This document shows, in pieces, positions 23,496 to 32,916 of a stretch of DNA of 64,000 nt (position 1 is its first letter; each line of letters opens with the position of its first letter). A program made the translations under genes and the position numbers. The notes beneath the pieces are model-generated. The model did not search any database. It saw nothing but the letters and a program-made list of their open reading frames with translations, and was not told the DNA's origin. Source of the DNA: Streptomyces poonensis (GTDB lineage: Bacteria > Actinomycetota > Actinomycetes > Streptomycetales > Streptomycetaceae); the NCBI RefSeq assembly GCF_014650915.1, contig NZ_BMVW01000003.1:409384-473383 (forward strand). Direction: 5' to 3'.

Positions 23496-24467
23496 ATGAA
23501 AGTCGCAGTTCTGGGCGCCGGTGCGATCGGCGCCTACGCGGGCGCAGCACTGCACCGCGCCGGCGCCGATGTGCATCTCATCGCCCGTGGACCGCATCTC
23601 GCGGCCATGAGGCGGCACGGAGTACGGGTGCTGAGCCCGCGCGGTGACTTCACCGCGCACGCCCATGCCACCGACGACCCGGCCGAGATCGGCCCGGTCG
23701 ACTATGTCTTCCTGGGGCTGAAGGCGAACTCGTACGCGGCGTGCGGGCCGCTGATCGAGCCGCTGCTGCACGGCACCACGGCCGTGGTCGCCGCCCAGAA
23801 CGGCATCCCCTGGTGGTACTTCCACCGGCACGGCGGGCCCCATGACGGGCACCGGCTCGAGAGCGTGGACCCGGACGGCGCGGTCAGTGCGGTGCTCGCG
23901 CCCGAACGGGCCGTCGGCTGTGTCGTGTACGCGGCGACCGAGCTGGCCGACCCGGGAGTCGTACGCCACCTCGAGGGCACCCGCTTCTCCGTCGGCGAAC
24001 CGGACCGTACGGTCTCGGCGCGCTGTCTGGAGTTCGGCGAGGCCATGAAGGCGGGCGGCCTGAAGTGCCCGGTCGAGCCGGACCTGCGCAACGACATCTG
24101 GCTCAAGCTGCTCGGCAACATCTCGTTCAATCCGATCAGCGCGCTGGCCCGGGCGACCATGCGGCAGATGTGCCTGCACGGCGGGACCCGCCGGGTCATC
24201 GAGATCATGATGACCGAGACGCTCGCCGTCGCCGAGGCGCTCGGCTGCGAGGTCGGCGTGTCCGTCGAGCGCCGGCTCGCGGGCGCCGAACGCGTCGGCG
24301 ACCACCGCACCTCCACGCTCCAGGACCTGGAGCGCGGCAAGCCGCTCGAACTCGACGTACTCCTCGCGGCCGTCGTCGAGCTGGCGGAGATCACCGGCGT
24401 GGAGGTGCCCACCCTGCGCACCGTCCACGCCCTCTCGGACCTGCTGGCCCTGCGGAGCGCGGCGTGA
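23496..24467 (+). CDS. 2-dehydropantoate 2-reductase-like (ketopantoate reductase family)
   Basis: 323 residues. N-terminal Rossmann motif MKVAVLGAGAIGAYAGAALHRAG, YVFLGLKANSY and AAQNGIPWWYF, then the C-terminal helical domain with the catalytic Lys/Asn pattern (NDIWLKLLGNISFNPISALARAT). The family reduces ketopantoate to pantoate with NADPH, but many paralogues act on other 2-keto acids, and the long insert (WWYFHRHGGPHDGHRLESVDPDG) is typical of the paralogue group. The ATG at 23496 begins the Rossmann strand. Single gene followed by a strong terminator. Confidence 0.85.
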   Translation: MKVAVLGAGAIGAYAGAALHRAGADVHLIARGPHLAAMRRHGVRVLSPRGDFTAHAHATDDPAEIGPVDYVFLGLKANSYAACGPLIEPLLHGTTAVVAAQNGIPWWYFHRHGGPHDGHRLESVDPDGAVSAVLAPERAVGCVVYAATELADPGVVRHLEGTRFSVGEPDRTVSARCLEFGEAMKAGGLKCPVEPDLRNDIWLKLLGNISFNPISALARATMRQMCLHGGTRRVIEIMMTETLAVAEALGCEVGVSVERRLAGAERVGDHRTSTLQDLERGKPLELDVLLAAVVELAEITGVEVPTLRTVHALSDLLALRSAA

Positions 24468-24556
24468 GGCCCGGCGGAGGCGGGGTACCGGGACCTGGGC
24501 GGGGACCTCGGTACGGGCCGCGGCTCCGCCGTGCGTGTGCAGGACAATGAGACGGC

Positions 24557-24595
24557 GCGGGTCACCGGGCCGCGCGGTGCGGCCCGGTGACCCGC
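24557..24595 (+). terminator. Strong hairpin between the reductase and fdhD
   Basis: Perfect 17-bp arms (gcgggtcaccgggccgc) with a 5-base loop, 90 bp beyond the reductase stop and 70 bp before fdhD. The most stable simple hairpin seen in the window. Confidence 0.85.
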
Positions 24596-24665
24596 GGCGA
24601 TCCTCACGAACAAGGGCAAGGGCCGTTTCGGCCGCAGCGCGCAAGGAACCGGGGCTGATCGGGAC

Positions 24666-25529
24666 ATGGGACGAGTCACGGAACGACGCAAGGTGATCCG
24701 CATCCGGGACGGCGCCGTCTCCAGCCGCCCGGACACGCTCGTCGCGGAGGAACCGCTGGAGATCCGGCTCAACGGCAAGCCGCTCGCGATCACCATGCGC
24801 ACCCCGGGCGACGACTTCGCGCTGGCGGCGGGCTTCCTGGTGAGCGAGGGGGTGCTGGGCGGAGCGGAGGAGCTGCGCAACATCGTCTACTGCGCGGGGG
24901 CCACGGCCGACGGCTCGAACACCTACAACGTGGTGGACGTGACGACCGCACCCGACGTCGCCGTCCCGGACATCACCCTGGAACGCAACGTGTACACCAC
25001 CTCGTCCTGCGGCCTGTGCGGCAAGGCGAGCCTGGACGCGGTGCGCACGACCGCGCGCTGGGCCGTCGACGACACGTGCGGCGGTACGGCTCCCCCGGTC
25101 CGGCTGGACCCCGGGCTGCTCTCCGGCCTCCCCGACCGGCTGCGCGCCTCCCAGCGGGTCTTCGACCGGACCGGGGGCCTGCACGCGGCGGCCCTGTTCT
25201 CCGAGGACGGCGAACTCCTCGACGTGCGCGAGGACGTGGGCCGCCACAACGCGGTCGACAAGCTGGTCGGGCGCGCCCTGCAGAGCGGCGCGCTGCCGCT
25301 GTCCCGGACGATCCTGCTGGTGTCGGGCCGCGCCTCCTTCGAGCTCGCCCAGAAGGCCGTGATGGCGGGTATCCCGGTGCTGGCCGCGGTGTCGGCCCCG
25401 TCGTCCCTGGCGGTGGACCTGGCGGCCGAGACGGGCCTGACCCTGGTGGGCTTCCTGCGGGGCGCCTCGATGAACGTGTACGCGGGTGAGCACCGCATCG
25501 CCCTGCGGGCCGCGGCCGCCCAGGGCTGA
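24666..25529 (+). CDS. fdhD: Formate dehydrogenase accessory sulfurtransferase FdhD
   Basis: 287 residues. FdhD takes sulfur from a cysteine desulfurase and loads it onto the Mo-bis-MGD cofactor of formate dehydrogenase. Seen: the essential CGLCG motif (Cys115 and Cys118), TPGDDFALAAGFLVSEGV, the DVGRHNAVDKLVG motif and SGRASFELAQKAVMAGIPVLAAVSAPSSLAVDLA. The start at 24666 gives the usual lead (VIRIRDG). It stands alone: no formate dehydrogenase subunit genes are in the window. Confidence 0.95.
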   Translation: MGRVTERRKVIRIRDGAVSSRPDTLVAEEPLEIRLNGKPLAITMRTPGDDFALAAGFLVSEGVLGGAEELRNIVYCAGATADGSNTYNVVDVTTAPDVAVPDITLERNVYTTSSCGLCGKASLDAVRTTARWAVDDTCGGTAPPVRLDPGLLSGLPDRLRASQRVFDRTGGLHAAALFSEDGELLDVREDVGRHNAVDKLVGRALQSGALPLSRTILLVSGRASFELAQKAVMAGIPVLAAVSAPSSLAVDLAAETGLTLVGFLRGASMNVYAGEHRIALRAAAAQG

Positions 25530-25671
25530 CCGGCTCCCCGCGGCACGGCGGCGGGGCCCCGACCGGCGGGGAGCGCCCCCTGCGCCGTAGGGGCCCCGCT
25601 TCACTGCGGGGAGGCCGGGAACCGCTGCGGGAAGGCCGGGAACCACCGCGGAAAAAACCGCCGGATCCGCC

Positions 25672-26220
25672 TCACGCCGCCGTGAAGCGCACGTCCCCCA
25701 CCCCCACCACGGTCCCCAGCCGCGGGAAATCCAGCCGTACCGAGGCCTCGTGCTCCGCGGCCGTGAACGCGGACATCGCCGGCTCGACGAAGACCAGGTC
25801 GTAGCCGAGGTCGCCGGCGGCGCGGGCGGTGGACTCGACGCCGAGGTTGGTGGCGATGCCGCCGAGGACGAGCGTGGTGATGCCGCGCTCACGCAGCCGC
25901 TCGTCGAGTCCGGTGCCCTGGAAACCGCCGATGGTCCGCTTCACGATCTCCAGGTCGCCGTCGGCCGCGAGGCCCGCGACCAGGCCGCTGCCTGGCGGCT
26001 GCTCCACGGCGCCGGACCGTTCGACGCGGATCAGCACGACCAGGGCGCCCGCCGCGCGGAAGACCCGCGCCAGCTCCTCCGCGGCGAGCAGCACGTCCGT
26101 GCCCTTGCGGGGTTCCAGGGGCAGCCCGACGATGCGGTCCATCAGGTCGACGAGCACGAGAGCGGTGCGCGCGGGGTCGAGCGCCAGGCGGGGTTCGGTG
26201 TCCGTGTCGGGTGCGGTCAT
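25672..26220 (-). CDS. Isochorismatase-family hydrolase without the catalytic cysteine (YecD-like)
   Basis: 182 residues. Asp25 in LVLVDLMDRI and Lys94 in EIVKRTIGGFQGTGLDERL are the first two triad members of cysteine hydrolases. The third, normally Cys in a T..CV.sTA motif, is Gly127 here (GIATNLGVESTARAAGDLGY), the form found in YecD-like proteins and in true isochorismatases. It may therefore hydrolyse a vinyl ether or have a non-amidase role. Divergent from the sialidase gene. Confidence 0.85.
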   Translation of the reverse strand: MTAPDTDTEPRLALDPARTALVLVDLMDRIVGLPLEPRKGTDVLLAAEELARVFRAAGALVVLIRVERSGAVEQPPGSGLVAGLAADGDLEIVKRTIGGFQGTGLDERLRERGITTLVLGGIATNLGVESTARAAGDLGYDLVFVEPAMSAFTAAEHEASVRLDFPRLGTVVGVGDVRFTAA

Positions 26221-26395
26221 GACGGAACGTTAGCCCGCGTGGGCCGTCCGTACCGGAAATCCGGGTCGACCAGCCCGTGAACTGCTCGTACCCGGCCACT
26301 TCCGGCCGGGCCCGATGATCTGACCGTTTCGTGAACGACATGGCCGTACAGGGTCCTTGTGGGGTGTATGCGCTGCCCGTACCGTCTGTGACCGC

Positions 26396-26420
26396 ACATC
26401 GGACACGGTATGTCCGATGT
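26396..26420. promoter_or_regulatory. 10-bp-arm palindrome overlapping the predicted sialidase start
   Basis: Perfect inverted repeat acatcggaca / tgtccgatgt with a 5-bp centre, the most symmetric operator-like site near this gene. The first in-frame ATG of the sialidase (26410) falls inside it, so either the repressor site covers the start region or translation begins downstream (a TTG at 26476 directly precedes the signal sequence). Confidence 0.5.
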
Positions 26421-28380
26421 CCTGTTTTTCGGCCCTGTTCGTCTCCACCGCTTCGCACGAAGGGCGGACCGCGTCTTGCCGGCACGTCACCGCGCACGTT
26501 TCGGACCGGCCCTCGCCGGCGTGTTCACCGCTGTCCTCGCCACGGCCGCCGGGCTGCTCTCCGCACCGGGTCACGCGGCCGGCGCCGGGGCCCCGGCCGG
26601 GGGGTTCGAGGAGCAGGTGCTGTTCAAGGCCTCCCAGGACCCCGGCTACGCCTGCTTCCGTATCCCGGCCGTCGTACGGACCGTCGAGGGCACGCTGCTG
26701 GCCTTCGCCGAGGGGCGGGTGCTCAACTGCGGGGACGCCGCCGACACCGATGTCGTCGTCAAGCGCTCCACCGACGGCGGCCGCACCTGGGGCCCGCTCC
26801 AGGTCGTCGACGAGGGCGCGGGCGACACCCACGGCAACCCGGCCCCGGTCGTGGACCGCGCGACCGGCCGCATCCTGCTGGCGGAGACGTACAACACGGG
26901 CCGTACGGACAGCGCGAACTGCACGGTGCCCTGTGACCGCGTCCCGCACCTCCGGTACAGCGACGACGACGGTCTCACCTGGTCCGAGCCGCGCGATCTG
27001 AGCGGGGACATCCTCCCGGAGGACTGGAACTCCTGGTACGCCACCGGGCCGGTGCACGGCATCCAGCTCACCCGCGGCAGGCGCGCCGGCCGGCTGGTCC
27101 TCGGGGTCAACGCCGAGACGTGGGACGGCGGCCGGGTCACCGCCAACCACGCCGCGCTCGCCGTCAGCGACGACGGCGGGGACAGCTGGCGGATCGGCGC
27201 GACGGACTCGTGGCGCGCAGCGCCGGACGGCATGTTCCGCCAGAAACCGTCCGAACTGACGCTCGCCGAGCGCGCCGACGGGACGGTCCTCGTCAGCGGG
27301 CGCGAGCAGGACGGCACCGATCCCGGCCATCGCACACAGGCCGTCAGCGAGGACGGCGGCGACAGCTTCACCGCGCCCTTCAGCACCGTGCCGGACCTGT
27401 ACATGCCGCAGGTGCAGGGCTCCGTGCTGAGCCTCGGGAAGCGGCTGCTGCTGGCCGGCCCGGCCGACCCGGACCGCCGCCGGACCATGATGGTGCGCTC
27501 CTCGTACGACGGCGGGCGCACCTGGGACGGCGTGGACCGCGGCGCGACGGTGACGCGGGACTGGGCCGGTTACTCGGACCTGGTGCACATCGGCGGGGAC
27601 ACCGTGGGGCTGCTGTACGAGGGCGGCACCGTGGACGCCCGGGACGAGATCCGCTTCGCGCGCTTCACCGAGGGCCGGCTGGGACCGCGCCGCGGCCCCG
27701 ACCCGACGACCCCGGACCGGGCGCCGGGCGCCCGGCCCGCCGCGGTCCTCGGCGGTGCCCGGGAGACGGCGGGCGTGCGGGGCGGTGCCCTCGCGTTCGA
27801 CGGCGCCGACGACGCCGTACGGCTGCCGTACCGGTCCCGGCTCGCGCTGGGCGACGGGGGGTTCACGGCGTCGCTGTGGTTCCGGTACTCGGCCGGCACC
27901 GGGGAGCAGCCCCTGCTGTGGATGGGCGGGAGCGGGTCGACGCAGCCGCAGGTGTGGGTGCGGGGGGAACCCGCGGAGGACCGGATCCGGGCGCTGATCA
28001 CGGTCCGGGACGGGGCGGCGCCGCCTCGCAGCCTCTCGCTGCGGACGACCGGCGCGTACGACGACGGTGAGTGGCACCATCTCGCGCTGCGGCGGGGCGG
28101 AGGGCACCTGACGCTGTTCGTCGACGGGACACCGGCGGCCGACACGGAGGACGTACCGGGGTCGGTGAGCCGCAACTCCCCCTTCGGCGCGCACGTCGGG
28201 CAGCGGCTCGACGGCCGGGCGCACTTCACCGGCGCGATCGACGAGGTACGGGTCGACGACCGGGCGCTCGGCGACGAGGAGGTGGCCGCGCTGCACGCCC
28301 GGGACCGGCACCGGGCCGGAGCGCCGGACCGCGGGACGGTCCTGTGGCTGCCCATGGACCGGGTGACCGGGGGCCGCTGA
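26410..28380 (+). CDS. Secreted sialidase (GH33-type BNR propeller) with C-terminal LamG domain
   Basis: 656 residues as drawn. Signal segment about 31-57 (GPALAGVFTAVLATAAGLLS...HAA), then a six-bladed sialidase propeller with the arginine FRIP box (ACFRIPAVV), the Asp boxes STDGGRTW, SDDDGLTW, SDDGGDSW, SEDGGDSF and SYDGGRTW, and the nucleophile region SDLVHIGGDTVGLLYEGG. A laminin-G-like domain (about 455-620; LAFDGADDAVRLPY, EWHHLALRRGGGHLTLFVDG) follows. It should release terminal sialic acids outside the cell. The start is uncertain: 26410 has no good ribosome site and lies in a palindrome; TTG at 26476 would shorten the n-region. Confidence 0.88.
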   Translation: MSDVLFFGPVRLHRFARRADRVLPARHRARFGPALAGVFTAVLATAAGLLSAPGHAAGAGAPAGGFEEQVLFKASQDPGYACFRIPAVVRTVEGTLLAFAEGRVLNCGDAADTDVVVKRSTDGGRTWGPLQVVDEGAGDTHGNPAPVVDRATGRILLAETYNTGRTDSANCTVPCDRVPHLRYSDDDGLTWSEPRDLSGDILPEDWNSWYATGPVHGIQLTRGRRAGRLVLGVNAETWDGGRVTANHAALAVSDDGGDSWRIGATDSWRAAPDGMFRQKPSELTLAERADGTVLVSGREQDGTDPGHRTQAVSEDGGDSFTAPFSTVPDLYMPQVQGSVLSLGKRLLLAGPADPDRRRTMMVRSSYDGGRTWDGVDRGATVTRDWAGYSDLVHIGGDTVGLLYEGGTVDARDEIRFARFTEGRLGPRRGPDPTTPDRAPGARPAAVLGGARETAGVRGGALAFDGADDAVRLPYRSRLALGDGGFTASLWFRYSAGTGEQPLLWMGGSGSTQPQVWVRGEPAEDRIRALITVRDGAAPPRSLSLRTTGAYDDGEWHHLALRRGGGHLTLFVDGTPAADTEDVPGSVSRNSPFGAHVGQRLDGRAHFTGAIDEVRVDDRALGDEEVAALHARDRHRAGAPDRGTVLWLPMDRVTGGR

Positions 28381-28402
28381 CATCGCTCGTGGCCATGCTG
28401 CT

Positions 28403-28434
28403 CACCGCCCTCCCGGCCGGCCGGGAGGGCGGTG
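28403..28434. terminator. Bidirectional terminator between sialidase and symporter genes
   Basis: A 32-bp perfect palindrome (arms caccgccctcccggcc, no loop bases) between two convergent genes. Suits termination in both directions. Confidence 0.75.
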
Positions 28435-28478
28435 GCGGTCGCCCGGTGCACGGGTTGCCTGTGGTGCCCGGCGGAGCC

Positions 28479-29519
28479 TCAGCCGGAACGTGTCCCCGTA
28501 CCGACCGCGCTGCGTGCCGCCGCGTCCCGCCCCCGGGTGACGTCCGGTTCCAGCGGGTCGCGGGAGCGGCGCTTGGCGATGACGGCGCACACCATGAGCT
28601 GCATCTGGTGGAACAGCATCAGCGGCAGCACGGCGAGGGACGCCTCGGCGCCGAACAGCACGCTCGCCATGGGCAGCCCGGCGGCCAGGGACTTCTTGGA
28701 CCCCGCGAACTGGATCGCGATCCGGTCCGCCCGGCCGAACCGCAGCGCCTTCGCCCCGTACCAGGTCAGCGTGAGCATCACGGCGAGCAGCACCGCCTCG
28801 ACCGCGAGCAGTCCCGCCAGGCGTACGGGGCTGACCTGCGACCAGATGCCCCGCACCATGCCCTCGCTGAACGCGACGTAGACGACGAGGAGTATCGACC
28901 CGCGGTCGAAGAGCCCGAGCACCTTCTTGTGCCGGACGACGAAGGAGCCGATCCAGCGGCGCAGGACCTGTCCCGCGACGAACGGCACCAGCAGCTGCAG
29001 CACGATCTCGAGGATCGAGTCGGCGGAGAAGCCACCCGCGCTGGAGCCGAGGAGGGTCGCCGCGAGCAGCGGGGTGATCACGATGCCGGCGAGCGAGGAG
29101 AAGGAGCCCGCGCAGATCGCGGCGGGCACGTTGCCGCGCGCGATGGAGGTGAAGGCGATCGACGACTGGATGGTCGACGGCACGAGGGTGCAGAACAGCA
29201 GCCCGGTGTAGAGGGAGTGCGTCAGGAACACCGGCTCCAGCCCGCGCGCGGCGAGACCCAGCAGCGGAAACACGACGAAGGTGCAGGCGAGGACGGTGAC
29301 GTGGAGCCGCCAGTGCTTGAGCCCGTCGAGCGCCTCGCGGGTGGAGAGCCGGGCCCCGTAGAGGAAGAACAGGAACGCGATCGCCGCCGTGGACGCCCCG
29401 GAGGCGACGTCCGCGGCCGTACCCCGGGCCGGGAGGAGGGCCGCGAGCCCCACCGTCCCGAGCAACAACAGGATGTACGGGTCGATCGGCATCCAACTCG
29501 GCCACTGCAGGCGCTTCAC
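28479..29519 (-). CDS. Bile acid:sodium symporter family permease
   Basis: 346 residues, GTG start with GTGGAG upstream, about 9-10 membrane helices. PYILLLLGTVGLAALLPA, FLFFLYGARLSTREALDGL, LVPSTIQSSIAFTSIARGNVPAAICAGSFSSLAGIVITPLL and RIAIQFAGSKKSLAAGLPMASVLF match the SBF-like/YfeH group of the BASS superfamily. These move organic anions, sometimes with Na+. A LysR gene is transcribed divergently from it and is the probable regulator. Confidence 0.9.
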   Translation of the reverse strand: MKRLQWPSWMPIDPYILLLLGTVGLAALLPARGTAADVASGASTAAIAFLFFLYGARLSTREALDGLKHWRLHVTVLACTFVVFPLLGLAARGLEPVFLTHSLYTGLLFCTLVPSTIQSSIAFTSIARGNVPAAICAGSFSSLAGIVITPLLAATLLGSSAGGFSADSILEIVLQLLVPFVAGQVLRRWIGSFVVRHKKVLGLFDRGSILLVVYVAFSEGMVRGIWSQVSPVRLAGLLAVEAVLLAVMLTLTWYGAKALRFGRADRIAIQFAGSKKSLAAGLPMASVLFGAEASLAVLPLMLFHQMQLMVCAVIAKRRSRDPLEPDVTRGRDAAARSAVGTGTRSG

Positions 29520-29794
29520 GGTGCTCCACTTGCTCTCGTCGGCGCTCCGGGGACGGGGCGTGCCCGGAGGTCAGGGTCGGGCCCGAAGGGCCATGGTCCG
29601 GGTCCGGGGGCCGCATTTCGGGGACCGCCCGGGACGCCGGAGCCCGGACATCGGAGCCCGGAGCCCGGACATCGGAGCCCGGACCGCGGACCGGAGTCCG
29701 GCCCGAGCCCGCGGATCCGGCCGGGAGCCGGATCGTGCCCTCTCCATCGTCCTCCCGTTCATACTGATCGGGAATCCGGTATACCGCTCTGACT
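29520..29794. other. Divergent spacer with a 21-bp repeat pair and a CGGTATACCG palindrome
   Basis: Spacer between the symporter and the LysR gene. It contains a perfect 21-bp tandem duplication at 29639-29680 (unit begins ggagcccggacatcg) and a 10-bp perfect palindrome cggtataccg at 29777-29786, close to the LysR operator described next. No coding potential was seen. Confidence 0.7.
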
Positions 29795-29815
29795 GTCATC
29801 GCGCAGCGCGATGAC
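29795..29815. promoter_or_regulatory. LysR operator candidate with perfect 9-bp arms
   Basis: Inverted repeat gtcatcgcg - cag - cgcgatgac ending 17 bp before the LysR GTG start. Placement in the divergent spacer and symmetry suggest an autoregulatory binding site that also serves the symporter promoter. Confidence 0.6.
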
Positions 29816-29832
29816 CGAGTAGCCTGTGCCGC

Positions 29833-30705
29833 GTGTACGACCCCTCTCATCTGCGGACCTTCCTGGCGGTCGCCCAGACGCTGAGCTTCACGCAGGCCGC
29901 CCGCCGGCTCGGGCTGCGTCAGTCGACGGTCAGCCAGCATGTGCGGCGTCTGGAGGACGCCACCGGGCGGCAGCTGTTCTCCCGGGACACCCACTCCGTG
30001 GAGCTGACGGAGGACGGCGAGGTGATGCTCGGGTTCGCGCGCCGGATCCTGGAGGTGCACGAGCAGGCGACCGTGTTCTTCACGGGTACCCGGCTGCGCG
30101 GCCGGCTGCGTTTCGGTGCCTCGGAGGACTTCGTGCTGACCCGGCTGCCGGAGATCCTGGAGCGTTTCCGCAGCGACCACCCCGAGGTGGACCTGGAGCT
30201 GACGGTGGAGCTGTCGGGGACGCTGCACGAGATGCTGGCGGCGGGCGCGCTCGACCTGGTGCTGGCGAAACGGCGGCCCGAGGATCCGCGGGGCGAGCTC
30301 GTCTGGCACGACCGGCTGGTGTGGATCGGCGCGGAGCGGCTGCGGCTCGATCCGGACCGGCCGGTGCCGCTGATCGTCTACCCGCCGCCGGGCATCACCC
30401 GCGCGCTGGCCCTGGAGGCGCTGGAGCGCGAGGGCCGCGCCTGGCGGGTGGCGTGCACGAGCGGCAGCCTCAGCGGGCTGGTCGCGGCGGCCCGTGCCGG
30501 GCTGGGCGTGATGGCGCACTCCCGCGGGCTGGTGCCCCCGGGCCTGGTCCGGGTGCCCGACCGGGCGGGTCTGCCCGAGCTGGGCGAGGTGGACTTCGTC
30601 CTCGTCCACGGCCGCCGGCGCCCCAGCGCGCAGGGGCCCGCGGACGCGCTGGCCGCGGCGATCCTGGCCGGCGGGGACCGGCTGCACCGGGGACGGGCCG
30701 GCTGA
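29833..30705 (+). CDS. LysR family transcriptional regulator, divergent from the symporter
   Basis: 290 residues, GTG start. Winged helix (about 4-62; LRTFLAVAQTLSFTQAARRLGLRQSTVSQHVRRLEDATGRQLF) and effector domain (about 88-285; LRGRLRFGASEDFVLTRLPEILERF). The classic divergent layout with the bile-acid-symporter-like gene and the 9-bp-arm palindrome in between suggest it controls that permease and itself in response to the transported anion. Confidence 0.92.
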   Translation: MYDPSHLRTFLAVAQTLSFTQAARRLGLRQSTVSQHVRRLEDATGRQLFSRDTHSVELTEDGEVMLGFARRILEVHEQATVFFTGTRLRGRLRFGASEDFVLTRLPEILERFRSDHPEVDLELTVELSGTLHEMLAAGALDLVLAKRRPEDPRGELVWHDRLVWIGAERLRLDPDRPVPLIVYPPPGITRALALEALEREGRAWRVACTSGSLSGLVAAARAGLGVMAHSRGLVPPGLVRVPDRAGLPELGEVDFVLVHGRRRPSAQGPADALAAAILAGGDRLHRGRAG

Positions 30706-30711
30706 TCACCG

Positions 30712-30747
30712 CCGGGCGCTGTCCGCAGAGGTGCGGACAGTGCCCGG
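30712..30747 (+). terminator. Hairpin after the LysR gene
   Basis: Arms ccgggcgctgtccgca and tgcggacagtgcccgg pair along 15 of 16 positions around a 4-base gagg loop, 6 bp after the LysR stop. Confidence 0.75.
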
Positions 30748-30817
30748 GCCGTACAGATTCCATGGAGATCGCGGCGCCGGACCTTACTCCCGCGTCATAA
30801 TCACCGCCCTGTGACCA

Positions 30818-32764
30818 GTGCCGACGCCAGCGCCACGAGGAGCGGGATTGCACGAGCCGGGATCGCATGAGCCGGAATCGCATGAGCCGAGATCGCATGA
30901 GCCGGGGGTCCACGAGCCGGGATCGCGCAAACCGCGATCGCGCGAGTTCGGGAATCCTCCGCTGCCGGCGGCACCGCCGGTGGGCGGTCTCGCCGACGTC
31001 GTCTTCGAACATGCCCGGCAGGACCCGCTCCGTGTCGCCCTCGGCCGCAAGGACGAGCGGGGCGGCTGGCGTGACGTGACCTCCGCGGAGTTCCGTGACG
31101 AGGTGCTCGCCCTCGCCAAGGGGCTGCTCGCCCAGGGCGTGCGGTTCGGCGACCGGGTCGCCGTCATGTGCCGTACGCGCTACGAGTGGACGCTGTTCGA
31201 CTTCGCCCTGTGGAGCATCGGCGCGCAGGTCGTGCCCGTCTACCCCACCTCCTCCGCCGAGCAGGTCTTCTGGATGCTGCACGACGCGGAGGTCTCGGCC
31301 GCCATGGTGGAGCACGAGGACCACGCGATGACGGTCGCCACGGTCATCGACCGGCTGCCCCGGCTGCGCAGGCTGTGGCAGCTCGACGCGGGCGCCGTGC
31401 GGGAGCTGTACGAGGCGGGCGCGCACCTCGACGACGACGTCGTGCACCGGCACCGGCGGGCGGTCACCCCCGACTCGGTGGCGACGGTCATCTACACCTC
31501 CGGCACCACCGGCCGCCCGAAGGGCTGCGTGCTCACCCACGGGAACTTCATGTTCGAGGCGGACACCGTGCTGGAGCGCTGGCAGCCGGTCTTCGGCTCC
31601 CGCAGGGGTGAGACGGCGTCGACCCTGCTGTTCCTGCCGCTCGCGCACGTCTTCGGGCGCATGGTGGAGGTCGCCGCCGTGCGCGGCCGGGTCAGGCTCG
31701 GCCACCAGCCGCGGCTGGACGCGGCGGCCCTGCTGCCGGACCTGGCGGCCTTCCGGCCGACCTTCTTCCTGGCCGTGCCGTACATCTTCGAAAAGGTGTT
31801 CAACGCGGCCCGCCGCAGGGCCGAGGAGGAGGGCCGGGCCGGCGCGTTCGGGAAGGCCCTCGAGGTCGCCGTGCGGTACGCGGACGCGCGGGAGGCCAGG
31901 GCCTGGGGCCTCGGGCCCGGTCCGTCGGCGGCCCTGCGGATGCGGCACCAGCTCTTCGACAAGCTGGTGTACGCGAAGATCCGGGCCGCGCTGGGCGGAC
32001 GCGTACGGCACGCGATGTCGGGCGGCTCGGCGATGGACCGGCGGCTCGGCCTGTTCTTCGCCGGGGCGGGCGTCCATGTCTACGAGGGGTACGGCCTCAC
32101 CGAGTCCACCGCCGCCGCGACCGCGAACCCGCCCGAGCGGACCCGGTACGGCACGGTCGGGCCGCCGGTCCCCGGGGTCACCGTGCGCATCGCGGACGAC
32201 GGCGAGATCTGGCTGCGCGGCGCCAACGTCTTCCACGGCTATCTGAACGACCCCGGTGCCACGGACGCCGCGCTGCGCGACGGCTGGCTGGCCACCGGCG
32301 ACCTGGGCTCGCTCGACGGGGACGGCTGTCTCACCATCACCGGACGCAAGAAGGAGGTCCTGGTCACCTCGGGCGGCAAGAGCGTCTCGCCGCAGGTCCT
32401 GGAGGAGCGGGTACGGGACCATCCGCTGGTCGCGCAGTGCGTCGTCGTCGGCAACGACCGGCCGTACATAGCGGCGCTCGTGACGCTGGACGAGGAGGCC
32501 GTGGAGCACTGGCTGCGCGTGCGCGGCAGGCCGCGGCTGCCGCCGGGGCGGCTGGTGCGGGACGCGGACCTGGAGACCGAGATCCGGCGGGCGGTGGTCG
32601 CCGCGAACACCCTGGTGTCACAGGCCGAGTCGATCCGTACGTTCCGGATACTGGCCCACCGGTTCACGGAGGAGCAGGGGCTCCTCACCCCCTCGCTGAA
32701 ACTGAAACGCAAAGCGATCGAGACCGCTTACGCGAAGGAGGTGGAGGCGCTCTACCGGGCGTGA
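30818..32764 (+). CDS. Long-chain acyl-CoA synthetase (AMP-forming) with pentapeptide-repeat N-terminus
   Basis: 648 residues, GTG start as drawn. Residues 12-46 are seven five-residue repeats, [25 protein letters not shown] then two decayed units RKPRS and REFGN. The enzyme begins near residue 55: P-loop [55 protein letters not shown], the adenylate motif [16 protein letters not shown], and the C-terminal lysine [11 protein letters not shown]. This is the AMP-binding long-chain fatty acid:CoA ligase pattern with its bacterial/eukaryote-type insert. The start could instead lie downstream of the repeats; no strong ribosome site was found for either. Confidence 0.88.
   Translation: MPTPAPRGAGLHEPGSHEPESHEPRSHEPGVHEPGSRKPRSREFGNPPLPAAPPVGGLADVVFEHARQDPLRVALGRKDERGGWRDVTSAEFRDEVLALAKGLLAQGVRFGDRVAVMCRTRYEWTLFDFALWSIGAQVVPVYPTSSAEQVFWMLHDAEVSAAMVEHEDHAMTVATVIDRLPRLRRLWQLDAGAVRELYEAGAHLDDDVVHRHRRAVTPDSVATVIYTSGTTGRPKGCVLTHGNFMFEADTVLERWQPVFGSRRGETASTLLFLPLAHVFGRMVEVAAVRGRVRLGHQPRLDAAALLPDLAAFRPTFFLAVPYIFEKVFNAARRRAEEEGRAGAFGKALEVAVRYADAREARAWGLGPGPSAALRMRHQLFDKLVYAKIRAALGGRVRHAMSGGSAMDRRLGLFFAGAGVHVYEGYGLTESTAAATANPPERTRYGTVGPPVPGVTVRIADDGEIWLRGANVFHGYLNDPGATDAALRDGWLATGDLGSLDGDGCLTITGRKKEVLVTSGGKSVSPQVLEERVRDHPLVAQCVVVGNDRPYIAALVTLDEEAVEHWLRVRGRPRLPPGRLVRDADLETEIRRAVVAANTLVSQAESIRTFRILAHRFTEEQGLLTPSLKLKRKAIETAYAKEVEALYRA
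30851..30955 (+). repeat. 15-bp tandem repeat, seven units, in coding frame
   Basis: Seven 15-bp units of the type catgagccgggatcg, the last two more diverged. Being a multiple of three they keep the acyl-CoA synthetase frame and encode its HEPxS N-terminal repeats. Confidence 0.9.
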
Positions 32765-32916
32765 GCCGGTCCGTGAGCAGGTCGTGTCCGCGGTGCGGTT
32801 CCGGACAATCCGCGAATTCGGTGGCCGGTCCACCGGTCAGGAATGCGGCGAAGGTCGTGATCGTTGACCATGGTGGATACAAGTACCACCCGACCGAACC
32901 GAAGGATCGAGAGCTC

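Noticed and set aside
24666..25529. Formate dehydrogenase operon including the OFA transporter at 15634
   Set aside because: fdhD stands alone, the transporter is 8 kb away in another unit, and no formate dehydrogenase subunit is in the window.
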